Assembly: GCA_035454085.1 (NCBI GenBank)
Contig: DAOTEJ010000036.1
Location: 1 to 24,112, forward strand
Length of the DNA: 24,112 nt
Direction: 5' to 3'
Origin: DAOTEJ01 sp035454085
GTDB lineage: Bacteria; Pseudomonadota; Gammaproteobacteria; Burkholderiales; Burkholderiaceae_F
Under the pieces are notes generated by a model. The model was not told the DNA's origin. It did not search any database and saw only the letters and a program-made list of their open reading frames with translations. How positions within the stretch are numbered: the first letter of the stretch is position 1; every line of letters begins with the position of its first letter. Positions 18,172-24,112 of this stretch are shown in pieces. Made by a program: the position numbers and the translations under genes.

Positions 18172-19056
18172 ATGCCAGCTGACTCAGCCAGTCCTTCCAA
18201 TCTCGCGCCACGCCGCGACCCCCGCGCGGTGCGCGCCGACCTGCACGCGCACTCGACCGTGTCGGATGGCGCGCTCGCGCCGGCGGTGCTCGTCGAACGG
18301 GCCGCCACCCAGGGCGTGGAACTGTTCGCTCTCACCGATCACGACGAGCTCGACGGGCTGGCCGAAGCCGCCAGCGCCGCCGAGCGGCTCGGGCTGCCCT
18401 TCGTACCCGGCGTCGAGGTCTCGGTCACCTGGGGCGAGACCACCGTGCACATCGTCGGTCTGGGCATCGACGCGCAGGCACCAGTGCTGCGCGCGGGCCT
18501 GGCGCGCGTGCGCTCCGGCCGGCTGGAGCGGGCGCGCGAGATCGGCCGCCAGCTCGAGGTCGCGGGGGTGCCCGACGCCTTCGAAGGCGCGCTCGCGCAC
18601 GCCGGGAATCTGGATCTGGTGTCGCGCACTCACTTTGCCCGCCATCTGGTCGACACCGGAGTGTGCCGCGATGTGCGCGAGGTGTTCGGCCGCTTCCTGG
18701 TCGAGGGCAAGCCGGGGTTCGTGCCGCACCGTTGGGCGGATCTGGACGAGGCGCTCGCCTGGATACAGGCGGCGGGTGGCGTGGCCGTGCTGGCGCATCC
18801 CGGCCGCTACAAGCTCGGCGAGCCCGCCCTGCACGAGCTGATGCTGCAGTTTCGCAGCCAGGGCGGCACTGCCATCGAGGTCTCGACCAGCAACCACGGG
18901 CCGGCGCAGATCGTTCGCTTTGCCCAGGCAGCGCGCGACTTCGGCTTCGAGGCCTCGGCGGGCAGCGACTTTCACGCGCCCGGCGAGCAGGCCGAACTCG
19001 GCGCCGCGCCGCCCCTGCCGGCGGACCTCACGCCGGTCTGGCACCGCTATGTGTGA
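18172..19056 (+). CDS. rnm: RNase AM / 3',5'-nucleoside bisphosphate phosphatase (PHP domain)
   Basis: A PHP-family metal phosphoesterase, 294 residues, of the YciV/Rnm type. Characterised homologues hydrolyse 3',5'-nucleoside bisphosphates and act as a 5'-3' exoribonuclease that trims rRNA precursors. PHP metal-site motifs are in order: ADLHAHSTVSDG (Asp23, His25, His27), ALTDHDELDG, PGVEVSVTW, the inserted SRTHFARHL, LAHPGRY, and near the end GSDFH. The 20 residues before the PHP core look poorly conserved, so a start at ATG 18172 is accepted mainly for lack of a better one. Adjacency to yciO also occurs in E. coli (yciV-yciO), supporting orthology. Confidence 0.92.
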   Translation: MPADSASPSNLAPRRDPRAVRADLHAHSTVSDGALAPAVLVERAATQGVELFALTDHDELDGLAEAASAAERLGLPFVPGVEVSVTWGETTVHIVGLGIDAQAPVLRAGLARVRSGRLERAREIGRQLEVAGVPDAFEGALAHAGNLDLVSRTHFARHLVDTGVCRDVREVFGRFLVEGKPGFVPHRWADLDEALAWIQAAGGVAVLAHPGRYKLGEPALHELMLQFRSQGGTAIEVSTSNHGPAQIVRFAQAARDFGFEASAGSDFHAPGEQAELGAAPPLPADLTPVWHRYV

Positions 19057-19122
19057 GGCGGCCTCGTGGCAGAGACTTCACACCCCTTCCATCCGCGCGG
19101 CGAAATGGCCGCGAGCGCAGTC

Positions 19123-19758
19123 ATGAGCCAGTTCTTCAGCGTCCACCCCGAGACACCGCAGGTGCGCCTGCTGCGCCAGGCCGCGAGCATTCTGGACAAC
19201 GGCGGCGTGGGCGCGATCCCCACCGACTCGTGCTACGCGCTGGTCTGCCACCTTGACGACAAGGCCGCGGCCGACCGCCTGCGCCGTCTGCGCGGCGTGG
19301 ACGAGCGTCACCACCTGACCCTGCTGTGCCGGGATCTTTCGGAGCTCGCCAACTTCGCCAAGGTCGACAACAAGCAGTACCGCCTGCTCAAGAACGCCAC
19401 CCCGGGGCCCTACGCCTTCATCCTCGAGGCCACCCGCGAGGTGCCGCGTCGGCTGTCGCATCCGGCGCGCAAGACGATCGGTCTGCGCGTGCCCGACAAC
19501 CCGGTGGCGCTCGCGCTGCTCGAGGTGCTGGGCCAGCCGCTCATCTCGACCACGCTGATGCTGCCGGGCGACGAATTGCCGCTGTCCGACGCGGAGCACA
19601 TCCTCGAGCGCCTGGGCAAGCAGGTGGACTTCATCGTCGATGGGGGCGCCTGCGGCACCGAGCCCACCACCATCGTCGACCTCACCGGGCGCGAGGCCGT
19701 GGTGGTGCGCCAGGGCCGCGGCCCGCTTGAGGCCCTGGGGCTGGCGGCCGGGTCCTGA
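19123..19758 (+). CDS. yciO: YciO-type Sua5/YrdC domain protein
   Basis: A 211-residue YrdC-fold nucleotide and RNA-binding protein. It matches YciO rather than TsaC/Sua5: start MSQFFSVHPETPQ, then PTDSCYAL, LLCRDLSEL, LKNATPGPYAFIL, PRRLSHPARKTIGLRVPDNP, STTLMLPGDELPL, KQVDFIVDGG and PTTIVDLT. YciO does not replace TsaC in t6A modification in E. coli, and its exact role is unclear. ATG 19123 is chosen because it aligns with the E. coli YciO start; in-frame GTG 19066 and ATG 19105 would add 19 or 6 residues. It follows rnm on the same strand and is probably cotranscribed with it. Confidence 0.93.
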   Translation: MSQFFSVHPETPQVRLLRQAASILDNGGVGAIPTDSCYALVCHLDDKAAADRLRRLRGVDERHHLTLLCRDLSELANFAKVDNKQYRLLKNATPGPYAFILEATREVPRRLSHPARKTIGLRVPDNPVALALLEVLGQPLISTTLMLPGDELPLSDAEHILERLGKQVDFIVDGGACGTEPTTIVDLTGREAVVVRQGRGPLEALGLAAGS

Positions 19759-19766
19759 GCGCGGGG

Positions 19767-19789
19767 GCAGCGCGCCCCGCTGCTAGACT
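19767..19789 (+). promoter_or_regulatory. Site-2 protease promoter: extended -10 next to the start codon, with an upstream inverted repeat
   Basis: TGCTAGACT (19781-19789) contains an extended -10 (TG, one base, TAGACT). It ends seven bases before ATG 19797, so the transcript would begin at or one base before the start codon. Immediately upstream is a perfect inverted repeat, GCAGCG (19767-19772) and CGCTGC (19778-19783) with a 5-base loop, which may be an operator or the yciO mRNA end. Confidence 0.45.
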
Positions 19790-19796
19790 CGAATCG

Positions 19797-20444
19797 ATGG
19801 AAGATCTGATTCAGACGATCGCGGTCTACGCGATACCCGTGCTGCTCGCCATCACCCTGCACGAGGCTGCGCACGGCTACGTGGCGCGCATGTTCGGCGA
19901 CTCGACCGCCTGGATGCTCGGGCGCGTCACCCTCAATCCCCTCAAGCACGTCGATCCGGTGGGCACCGTGCTCGTGCCCGGCGTGATCCTGCTCACCTCG
20001 GCGCTGGCCGGCGCGGGCGGCATGCTCTTTGGCTGGGCCAAGCCGGTGCCGGTCAACTTCGCCAATCTGCGCCATCCCAAGCGCGACATGATCTGGGTGG
20101 CGGCGGCCGGCCCCGGCTCCAACCTCCTGCAAGCCATCCTGTGGGCGCTGCTCCTCAAGCTGATGCTCGTGGCGGGCGTCGAGGAGCGCTTCGTGTATCT
20201 GGTCGCGCAGGCGGGCATCAGCGTCAATCTGGTGCTCATGGCGCTGAACCTGCTGCCCCTGCCGCCCCTGGACGGCGGGCGCATCCTCGTGGGCCTGCTG
20301 CCGCCGGGGCCATCGCAGGCGCTGGCGCGGGTGGAGCCCTACGGGTTCTTCATCCTCATCGCGCTGCTCGTGACCGGAACGCTGGGCGTGTTCCTGCGGC
20401 CGTTCCTGGCCGTCGGCGACGCAATCGTTCGTGTGTTCCTGTAG
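19797..20444 (+). CDS. Site-2 protease family (M50) membrane metallopeptidase homologue
   Basis: A compact intramembrane zinc protease homologue of 215 residues, the size of the short bacterial M50 group, not the long RseP type with PDZ domains. The zinc motif HEAAH is at residues 22-26 (His22, Glu23, His26) inside the first membrane helix. The third ligand Asp159 is in NLLPLPPLDGGR. At least four hydrophobic segments are visible, with FGWAKPVPVNFANLRHPKRDM between. No signal peptide. Natural substrate unknown. No ribosome site is visible, in keeping with a leaderless message. It is followed at once by the methyltransferase GTG. Confidence 0.93.
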   Translation: MEDLIQTIAVYAIPVLLAITLHEAAHGYVARMFGDSTAWMLGRVTLNPLKHVDPVGTVLVPGVILLTSALAGAGGMLFGWAKPVPVNFANLRHPKRDMIWVAAAGPGSNLLQAILWALLLKLMLVAGVEERFVYLVAQAGISVNLVLMALNLLPLPPLDGGRILVGLLPPGPSQALARVEPYGFFILIALLVTGTLGVFLRPFLAVGDAIVRVFL

Positions 20445-21026
20445 GTGAACCCGACCGGGCCTGCTCCGGCGCACGGCGCGCAGCCGCCCTCGGCCTGGGT
20501 GCGGCGCTTCACGGCGTCGCTCGCGCGAGGCGCCACGGTGCTGGATCTGGCCTGCGGGCAGGGGCGCCACGCGCGCTGGCTGGCCAGACGCGGTCACGCG
20601 GTGCTGGCGGTGGATCGCGATGCGGCCTGCGGTGCGGCGCTGGCCGGCGAGCCGGGCGTGCGCTTCCTGCAAGCCGATCTCGAAGCCGCGCCGTGGCCGT
20701 TCGAGGGCCAGCGCTTCGACGGCATCATCGTGACTCAGTACCTGCACCGCCCGCTGCTTGCGGCGATCGTCGCCGCGCTCGCTCCCGGCGGGCTGCTGGT
20801 CTACGAGACCTTTGCCCAGGGCAACGAGCGCTACGGGCGGCCGTCGAATCCGGACTTCCTGCTCGCGCCGGGGGAGTTGCTCGCTGCGTGCCGCGACCTG
20901 CACGTCTTGGCGTACGAAGACGGAGTGCTGGACTTGCCGCGCCCGGCCCGGGTGCAGCGCATCGCGGCGCAGCGCCCGCCCGCGCCGGACCGGTGCCTGC
21001 AACTCGACGGCGCGGTGCCGGACTGA
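20445..21026 (+). CDS. Class I SAM-dependent methyltransferase
   Basis: A 193-residue small-molecule-type methyltransferase. Motif I is VLDLACGQGRHARWL (residues 32-46), motif II AVDRD, then FLQADLEAAPWPF, a motif IV-like FDGIIVTQYLHRP, and APGGLLVYETFAQGNERYGRPSNPDFLLAPGELL, as in the TehB-like and UbiE-like small group. The substrate is unknown. The GTG start directly abuts the TAG of the protease gene, with no space and no ribosome site, suggesting termination-reinitiation. From memory, trpS often separates these two genes in Burkholderiales; it is absent here. Confidence 0.9.
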   Translation: MNPTGPAPAHGAQPPSAWVRRFTASLARGATVLDLACGQGRHARWLARRGHAVLAVDRDAACGAALAGEPGVRFLQADLEAAPWPFEGQRFDGIIVTQYLHRPLLAAIVAALAPGGLLVYETFAQGNERYGRPSNPDFLLAPGELLAACRDLHVLAYEDGVLDLPRPARVQRIAAQRPPAPDRCLQLDGAVPD

Positions 21027-21040
21027 GTCGGGGTGCAAGG

Positions 21041-21046
21041 TAGAAT
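21041..21046 (+). promoter_or_regulatory. Candidate -10 hexamer (TAGAAT) for dapA
   Basis: TAGAAT at 21041-21046 lies in the 65-base gap before dapA. Transcription would start near 21053, giving a leader of about 39 bases, too short for a lysine riboswitch. No clear -35 is seen at 21018-21023. The same hexamer precedes three other genes in this window. Confidence 0.5.
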
Positions 21047-21059
21047 CGCGGCTTCGACT

Positions 21060-21080
21060 GGGAGACCCCCGCGCGGGGTG
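21060..21080 (+). promoter_or_regulatory. dapA leader hairpin overlapping the probable ribosome site
   Basis: ACCCC (21065-21069) pairs with GGGGT (21075-21079) around a CGCGC loop; the stretch 21067-21078 is also a 12-base palindrome. The only SD-like bases near ATG 21092 are in the 3' arm (GGGGTG). An upstream GGG (21060-21062) could instead pair with CCC (21066-21068), so two folds compete. The functional meaning is inferred. Confidence 0.35.
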
Positions 21081-21091
21081 AACGAATCCTC

Positions 21092-21973
21092 ATGATCACT
21101 GGCAGCATCGTCGCCATCGTCTCTCCGATGCAGGAGGACGGCACGCTCGATTTCGACGCCTACCGTCGGCTGATCGACTGGCACGTGGCCGAGGGCACCT
21201 CGGCGATCGTGGCGGTGGGCACCACCGGCGAGTCGCCCACCGTGAACCCCGAGGAACACGGCGAACTGATCCGTGTCGCGGTCGAGGCCGCGGCCGGTCG
21301 GGTGCCGGTGATTGCCGGCACGGGTGGCAATTCCACCGCCGAGGCCATCGAGCTCACCGAGCACGCGCGCAAGGTTGGCGCGGCCGCGACGCTGCAGGTC
21401 GTGCCCTACTACAACAAGCCGCCGCAGGAAGGCCTGTATCGCCACTTCCGCAAGATCGCCGAGACGGTCGACCTGCCGGTGATCCTCTACAACGTGCCGG
21501 GTCGCACGGTCGCGGATCTGTCGAACGACACTTGCCTGCGCCTTGCGCAACTGCCCGGCATCGTGGGCCTGAAGGACGCCACGGGCGACCTCGCCCGCGC
21601 CGCCGACCTCCTGCGCCGCCTGCCCGCTGGCAAGCCCTTCGCGGTGTACAGCGGCAATGACGATTCGGCCTTGTCGCTCATGCTGCTGGGAGGCGCGGGC
21701 GTGATCTCGGTGACCGCCAATGTGGCCCCGCGTCTGATGAGTCAGATGTGCGCCGCCGCCCTCGCGGGCGACCTGGCTGCCGCGCGACGCCTCAACAACC
21801 AGCTCATGCCGCTGCACATGCGGCTGTTCGTCGAGCCCAATCCGATCCCGACCAAGTGGGCTCTGGCCCGCATGGGGCGCATTCCCCCGGGAATCCGCCT
21901 GCCGCTGGTGCCGCTGTCGCCAGCCAACGAGGCCGTTGTCGCGGCCGCCATCAAGGAATCCGGCCTCGCCTGA
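21092..21973 (+). CDS. dapA: 4-hydroxy-tetrahydrodipicolinate synthase
   Basis: Condenses pyruvate and aspartate semialdehyde, the first committed step to diaminopimelate and lysine; cytoplasmic TIM-barrel tetramer. The 293-residue product is full length. Key residues are present: TTGESPTV (Thr-Thr pair), Tyr133 and Arg138 in LYNVPGRT, and the Schiff-base Lys161 in GLKDATG. The start MITGSIVAIVSPM is typical. Its stop codon lies inside a strong hairpin and bamC follows after 22 bases. The dapA-bamC pairing is conserved in E. coli and betaproteobacteria, and suggests joint expression of peptidoglycan precursor supply and outer-membrane assembly. Confidence 0.98.
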   Translation: MITGSIVAIVSPMQEDGTLDFDAYRRLIDWHVAEGTSAIVAVGTTGESPTVNPEEHGELIRVAVEAAAGRVPVIAGTGGNSTAEAIELTEHARKVGAAATLQVVPYYNKPPQEGLYRHFRKIAETVDLPVILYNVPGRTVADLSNDTCLRLAQLPGIVGLKDATGDLARAADLLRRLPAGKPFAVYSGNDDSALSLMLLGGAGVISVTANVAPRLMSQMCAAALAGDLAAARRLNNQLMPLHMRLFVEPNPIPTKWALARMGRIPPGIRLPLVPLSPANEAVVAAAIKESGLA

Positions 21974-21980
21974 GGCCGGA
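21959..21980 (+). other. Perfect 9-bp hairpin across the dapA stop, upstream of the bamC ribosome site
   Basis: TCCGGCCTC (21959-21967) and GAGGCCGGA (21972-21980) form a perfect 9-base-pair stem with a GCCT loop. The dapA TGA (21971-21973) sits at the loop/3' arm. The bamC ribosome site GGAG begins three bases after the stem. There is no T run, so it is not a typical terminator. It may set the dapA:bamC ratio by pausing, RNase processing or mRNA protection. Confidence 0.55.
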
Positions 21981-21995
21981 CCAGGAGTGAGAAGC

Positions 21996-23204
21996 ATGCG
22001 TCCAGTCGCGCTGCGCACCGTCTGCGCAGTCCTCGTGCCGCTCGCCGCGGCCGGTTGTTCGTGGACCTCGTGGACGGGGTCGATCTTCACCGAGGAGAAG
22101 ATCCAGTACAAAGCCGCGGACACGAGTCGCGTGCCCCTCGATGTGCCGCCCGACCTGTCGCAGTTGCCTCGCGAGGAGCGCTTCGCGGTTCCGGAGCGTC
22201 CCCAGGCGGTCACCGCGAGCGGCCTGGCGCAGCAGGGCCGTGGCCCGCTCGCCGGCGGCGCGCCGGGCGCTGCCGCCTCGGCCAGCGCCGCTGCGGTGTT
22301 GCCGGGCACCCAGATTGCCAAGGTCGAGCGCGCCGGCAACACCCGCTGGCTGGCCGTCAATCTGCCGCCCGAGAAGGCCTGGCCGATCCTCGTGGAGTTC
22401 TGGCCCAGCGTCGGCCTGACCATCGCGCGGCAGGATCCAAACAGCGGCACGCTCGAGACCAATTGGGCCGAGAACCGCGCCAAGCTGCCGCAGGACGTGA
22501 TTCGCGCGACCCTGGGCAAGGTGCTCGACTCGATCTACTCGACCGGCGAACAGGACATGTACCGCGCTCGCCTCGAGCGCGGCCCCGACGGCACCTCCGA
22601 GATCTTCGTGAGTCACCGCGGGATGATCGAGGTCTACACCTCGGCCGACCAGACGCAGACCAAGTGGCAGCCGCGGCCCGCCGACCCGCAACTCGAGGGC
22701 GAGATGCTCACCCGGCTGCAGGCGCGATTCGACGAGGCCTTCAAGCCCGCCACGGCGCGCGGCGGCGCCGCCGCCACGGGCCCGACCGTCGCGGCTGCCG
22801 CTGCGGCTGCCGCGGCGGCTGCGCCCGCGCTGTCCGAGGTGGTGAAGGGCAACGACGGCCGTCCGGTCGCGGTGATGGTCAACGAGCCTTTCGATCGCGC
22901 CTGGCGGCGCGTGGGCCAGTCGCTCGACCGCGGCGGCTTCACCGTCGAGGACCGCGCGCGCGATCGGGGCATCTACTTCGTGCGCTATCTGGATCCCGAC
23001 TACGAAGCCAAGGCAAAGGATCAGCAGGGCTTCCTGACCAAGTTCCTCGGCAAGGAGCGCCCGGTGGATGCCCCGCAGTACCAGGTCAAGGTCGTGGCCG
23101 AGGGCGAACGCACCCGCATCACGGTGAGCGACAAGGACGGCAACGTCGACACCACCAAGGCGGCCGACCGCATCCTGACGCTGCTCGCAGACCAGTTGCG
23201 CTAG
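21996..23204 (+). CDS. bamC: Outer membrane protein assembly factor BamC (NlpB), lipoprotein
   Basis: A 402-residue lipoprotein of the BAM complex. The signal peptide ends in LAAAGC with Cys21 as the lipidation site; the -3 residue is Ala, a degenerate lipobox. Next is an unstructured segment (about 22-115, including IQYKAADTSRVPLDVPPDLSQLP, the conserved part that in E. coli binds BamD). Two helix-grip domains follow (WLAVNLPPEKAWPILVEFWPSVGL and VMVNEPFDRAWRRVGQSLDRGGF), joined by an Ala-rich linker at about 257-280. The start ATG follows CAGGAGTGAG. Its TAG stop overlaps the next gene's GTG. It is longer than E. coli BamC because of Ala-rich linkers. Confidence 0.95.
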   Translation: MRPVALRTVCAVLVPLAAAGCSWTSWTGSIFTEEKIQYKAADTSRVPLDVPPDLSQLPREERFAVPERPQAVTASGLAQQGRGPLAGGAPGAAASASAAAVLPGTQIAKVERAGNTRWLAVNLPPEKAWPILVEFWPSVGLTIARQDPNSGTLETNWAENRAKLPQDVIRATLGKVLDSIYSTGEQDMYRARLERGPDGTSEIFVSHRGMIEVYTSADQTQTKWQPRPADPQLEGEMLTRLQARFDEAFKPATARGGAAATGPTVAAAAAAAAAAAPALSEVVKGNDGRPVAVMVNEPFDRAWRRVGQSLDRGGFTVEDRARDRGIYFVRYLDPDYEAKAKDQQGFLTKFLGKERPVDAPQYQVKVVAEGERTRITVSDKDGNVDTTKAADRILTLLADQLR

Positions 23205-23980
23205 TGCTGCGCTTTGCGAGCCTCGGCTCGGGCAGCGGCGGCAACGCCCTGCTGGTCGAGGCGCGCGAAGGCGGCCACTGCACCCGCGTTCTGCTCGACT
23301 GCGGATTCAACGCTCGTGCACTGGCCCTGCGCCTTGCGCGCCTGGGGCTCGCCCCGGCGGATCTCGACGCGATCGTCGTCACCCACGAGCACAGCGATCA
23401 CATCGGCGGAGTGGCCGTGCTCGCCCGGCGCCATCGCCTGCCGGTCTATGCCAGCGCGGGCACGGCGCGCGCCGGACGGCTCACCGACGCCGGTATCGCG
23501 CTCGAATGCGTCGGCAGCGGGCATTCCGTGGCGATCGGTGCCCTCGAGTTGAGTCCCTACGCCGTACCGCATGACGCGGCCGAGCCGCTGCAACTCGTGT
23601 TCTCAGACGGAGCCAGCCGCCTGGGCGTGCTCACCGACATCGGCACGCCCACCGCCGCGGTGCAGGCTGCGCTCGACGGGGTGGACGCCCTGGTCCTCGA
23701 GGCGAATCACGACCCGGATCTGCTGCAAAGCGGTCCCTACCCGGGCTTCCTGAAGGCGCGCATCGCGGGCGCCCTGGGCCACCTGTCCAACGCGCAGGCA
23801 GCCAGCCTGCTCGCTGCGCTCGACACCAGGCGGCTGCGCTGCGTGGTGGCGGCGCACTTGTCGAGCACCAACAATCGCGCGGACCTCGCCCGCGCTGCCC
23901 TGGCCGGTGCACTTGGCTGGCCCGACGAGGTGGTGGTCGTGGCCGATCAGGCTCGCGGCTGCGACTGGCAAGCGGTCTGA
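23204..23980 (+). CDS. MBL-fold metallo-hydrolase (YycJ/WalJ-like)
   Basis: A 258-residue metallo-beta-lactamase-fold hydrolase. The N-terminus RFASLGSGSGGNALLVE is typical of the YycJ/VicX group. The metal motif THEHSDHIGG supplies His61, His63, Asp65 and His66; further ligands are in GVLTDIGT, LEANHD, GHLSN and AHLSSTNN. The GTG start shares its first base with the bamC stop (TAGTG). Members of this group are proposed to be exo- or single-strand nucleases linked to DNA repair or cell-wall control in Firmicutes, but function in Proteobacteria is unproven. Placement after dapA-bamC is usual for Burkholderiales, as I recall. Confidence 0.92.
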   Translation: MLRFASLGSGSGGNALLVEAREGGHCTRVLLDCGFNARALALRLARLGLAPADLDAIVVTHEHSDHIGGVAVLARRHRLPVYASAGTARAGRLTDAGIALECVGSGHSVAIGALELSPYAVPHDAAEPLQLVFSDGASRLGVLTDIGTPTAAVQAALDGVDALVLEANHDPDLLQSGPYPGFLKARIAGALGHLSNAQAASLLAALDTRRLRCVVAAHLSSTNNRADLARAALAGALGWPDEVVVVADQARGCDWQAV

Positions 23981-23999
23981 AGGGCATGCGTTGCCCGGC

Positions 24000-24020
24000 G
24001 CCCGGCACAGGCTGCCGGGC
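24000..24020 (+). other. Hairpin after the MBL hydrolase gene
   Basis: GCCCGGCA (24000-24007) and TGCCGGGC (24013-24020) form an 8-base-pair stem with a 5-base loop, 19 bases after the MBL stop. It is not followed by T on the plus strand, so it is at best a weak terminator there. It probably marks the 3' end of the dapA-bamC-MBL transcript. Confidence 0.4.
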
Positions 24021-24058
24021 TGACCAGAAAAGAAAAGGGGCCGCTTGCGCGGCCCCTT
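24021..24058 (-). terminator. Intrinsic terminator for the minus-strand gene entering from the right
   Basis: A perfect 10-base-pair stem (AAGGGGCCGC 24035-24044, GCGGCCCCTT 24049-24058; loop TTGC) is followed, reading the minus strand, by TTTTCTTTTCT (24034-24024 region). That is the GC stem plus T tract of an intrinsic terminator pointing left. It starts 21 bases after the stop codon at 24082-24080. Read rightward it has only TTAG after the stem, so it is poor for the plus strand. Confidence 0.75.
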
Positions 24059-24079
24059 AGTGCGGAGGGGAACTCCGAC

Positions 24080-24112
24080 TTACTTCTTGGGCTCGGCAGC
24101 CGGAGCAGCCGG
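24080..24112 (-). CDS. C-terminal end of an unidentified minus-strand protein (Ala/Pro-rich tail)
   Basis: The minus strand has an open frame from the right edge to TAA at 24082-24080, ending in PAAPAAEPKK. A convincing terminator follows it, which supports a real gene. Ten residues are too few to name it; such Ala/Pro/Lys tails occur in phasins, histone-H1-like proteins and others. Confidence 0.55.
   Translation of the reverse strand, partial: PAAPAAEPKK

Noticed and set aside
19410..21038. 542-codon minus-strand open frame spanning yciO, the protease and the methyltransferase
   Set aside because: It covers three well-supported plus-strand genes and shows no domain; an antisense shadow.
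21047..21091. Lysine riboswitch upstream of dapA
   Set aside because: The gap before dapA is 65 bases and the expected leader about 39, far too short for the known lysine aptamer.

Overview
The window is a high-GC, gene-dense stretch of bacterial chromosome that reads as Betaproteobacteria, most likely Burkholderiales or a close relative. This rests on gene order (pyrG-kdsA-DUF1330-eno-ftsB; rnm-yciO-site-2 protease-methyltransferase-dapA-bamC-MBL), on the family resemblance of the proteins, and on TAGAAT-like -10 hexamers in the short A/T-richer intergenic gaps. I see no tRNA, rRNA, CRISPR array, insertion sequence, phage gene, toxin-antitoxin pair or defence island. Composition looks even throughout, so this appears to be core genome.

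Layout. (1) 1-4316 is an acyl/ketone metabolism block: ETF-ubiquinone oxidoreductase (minus, running off the left edge), then on the plus strand an SDR oxidoreductase, a hotdog thioesterase and both subunits of a 3-oxoacid CoA-transferase. (2) 4330-6290 holds a cation diffusion facilitator and, with a 4-base overlap, an exported glycerophosphodiester phosphodiesterase. (3) 6335-12249 is the pyrG-kdsA-DUF1330-eno-ftsB cluster (CTP, Kdo, glycolysis, divisome), followed by an orphan Rossmann/SAF-domain dehydrogenase. (4) 12271-13706 on the minus strand is a gamma-carbonic anhydrase homologue coupled to hslO (Hsp33). (5) 13811-15515 on the plus strand has a DUF455 ferritin-like protein, an unrecognised 120-residue protein and a MaoC hydratase. 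They converge on a minus-strand acyl-CoA synthetase (15512-17158). (6) 17234-20444 has an alpha/beta hydrolase, rnm (RNase AM), yciO and a site-2 protease; 20445-21026 is a methyltransferase. (7) 21092-23980 is dapA-bamC-MBL hydrolase. A hairpin terminator pointing left then marks the end of a minus-strand gene entering from the right.

The best second looks are regulatory. A 20-base promoter element is shared, with one mismatch, by pyrG and rnm, which are about 11.9 kb apart. The -10 boxes of rnm and the site-2 protease sit so close to the ATG that the transcripts should be leaderless. Two -10 hexamers face each other in one inverted repeat between the carbonic anhydrase and DUF455. Hairpins overlie or bracket the start regions of pyrG and dapA and the dapA/bamC junction. 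Two proteins have no assignable function from sequence: the SAF-domain dehydrogenase and the 120-residue protein coupled to MaoC. I found no convincing evidence of a new multi-gene system; the regulatory ideas are sequence-level hypotheses.
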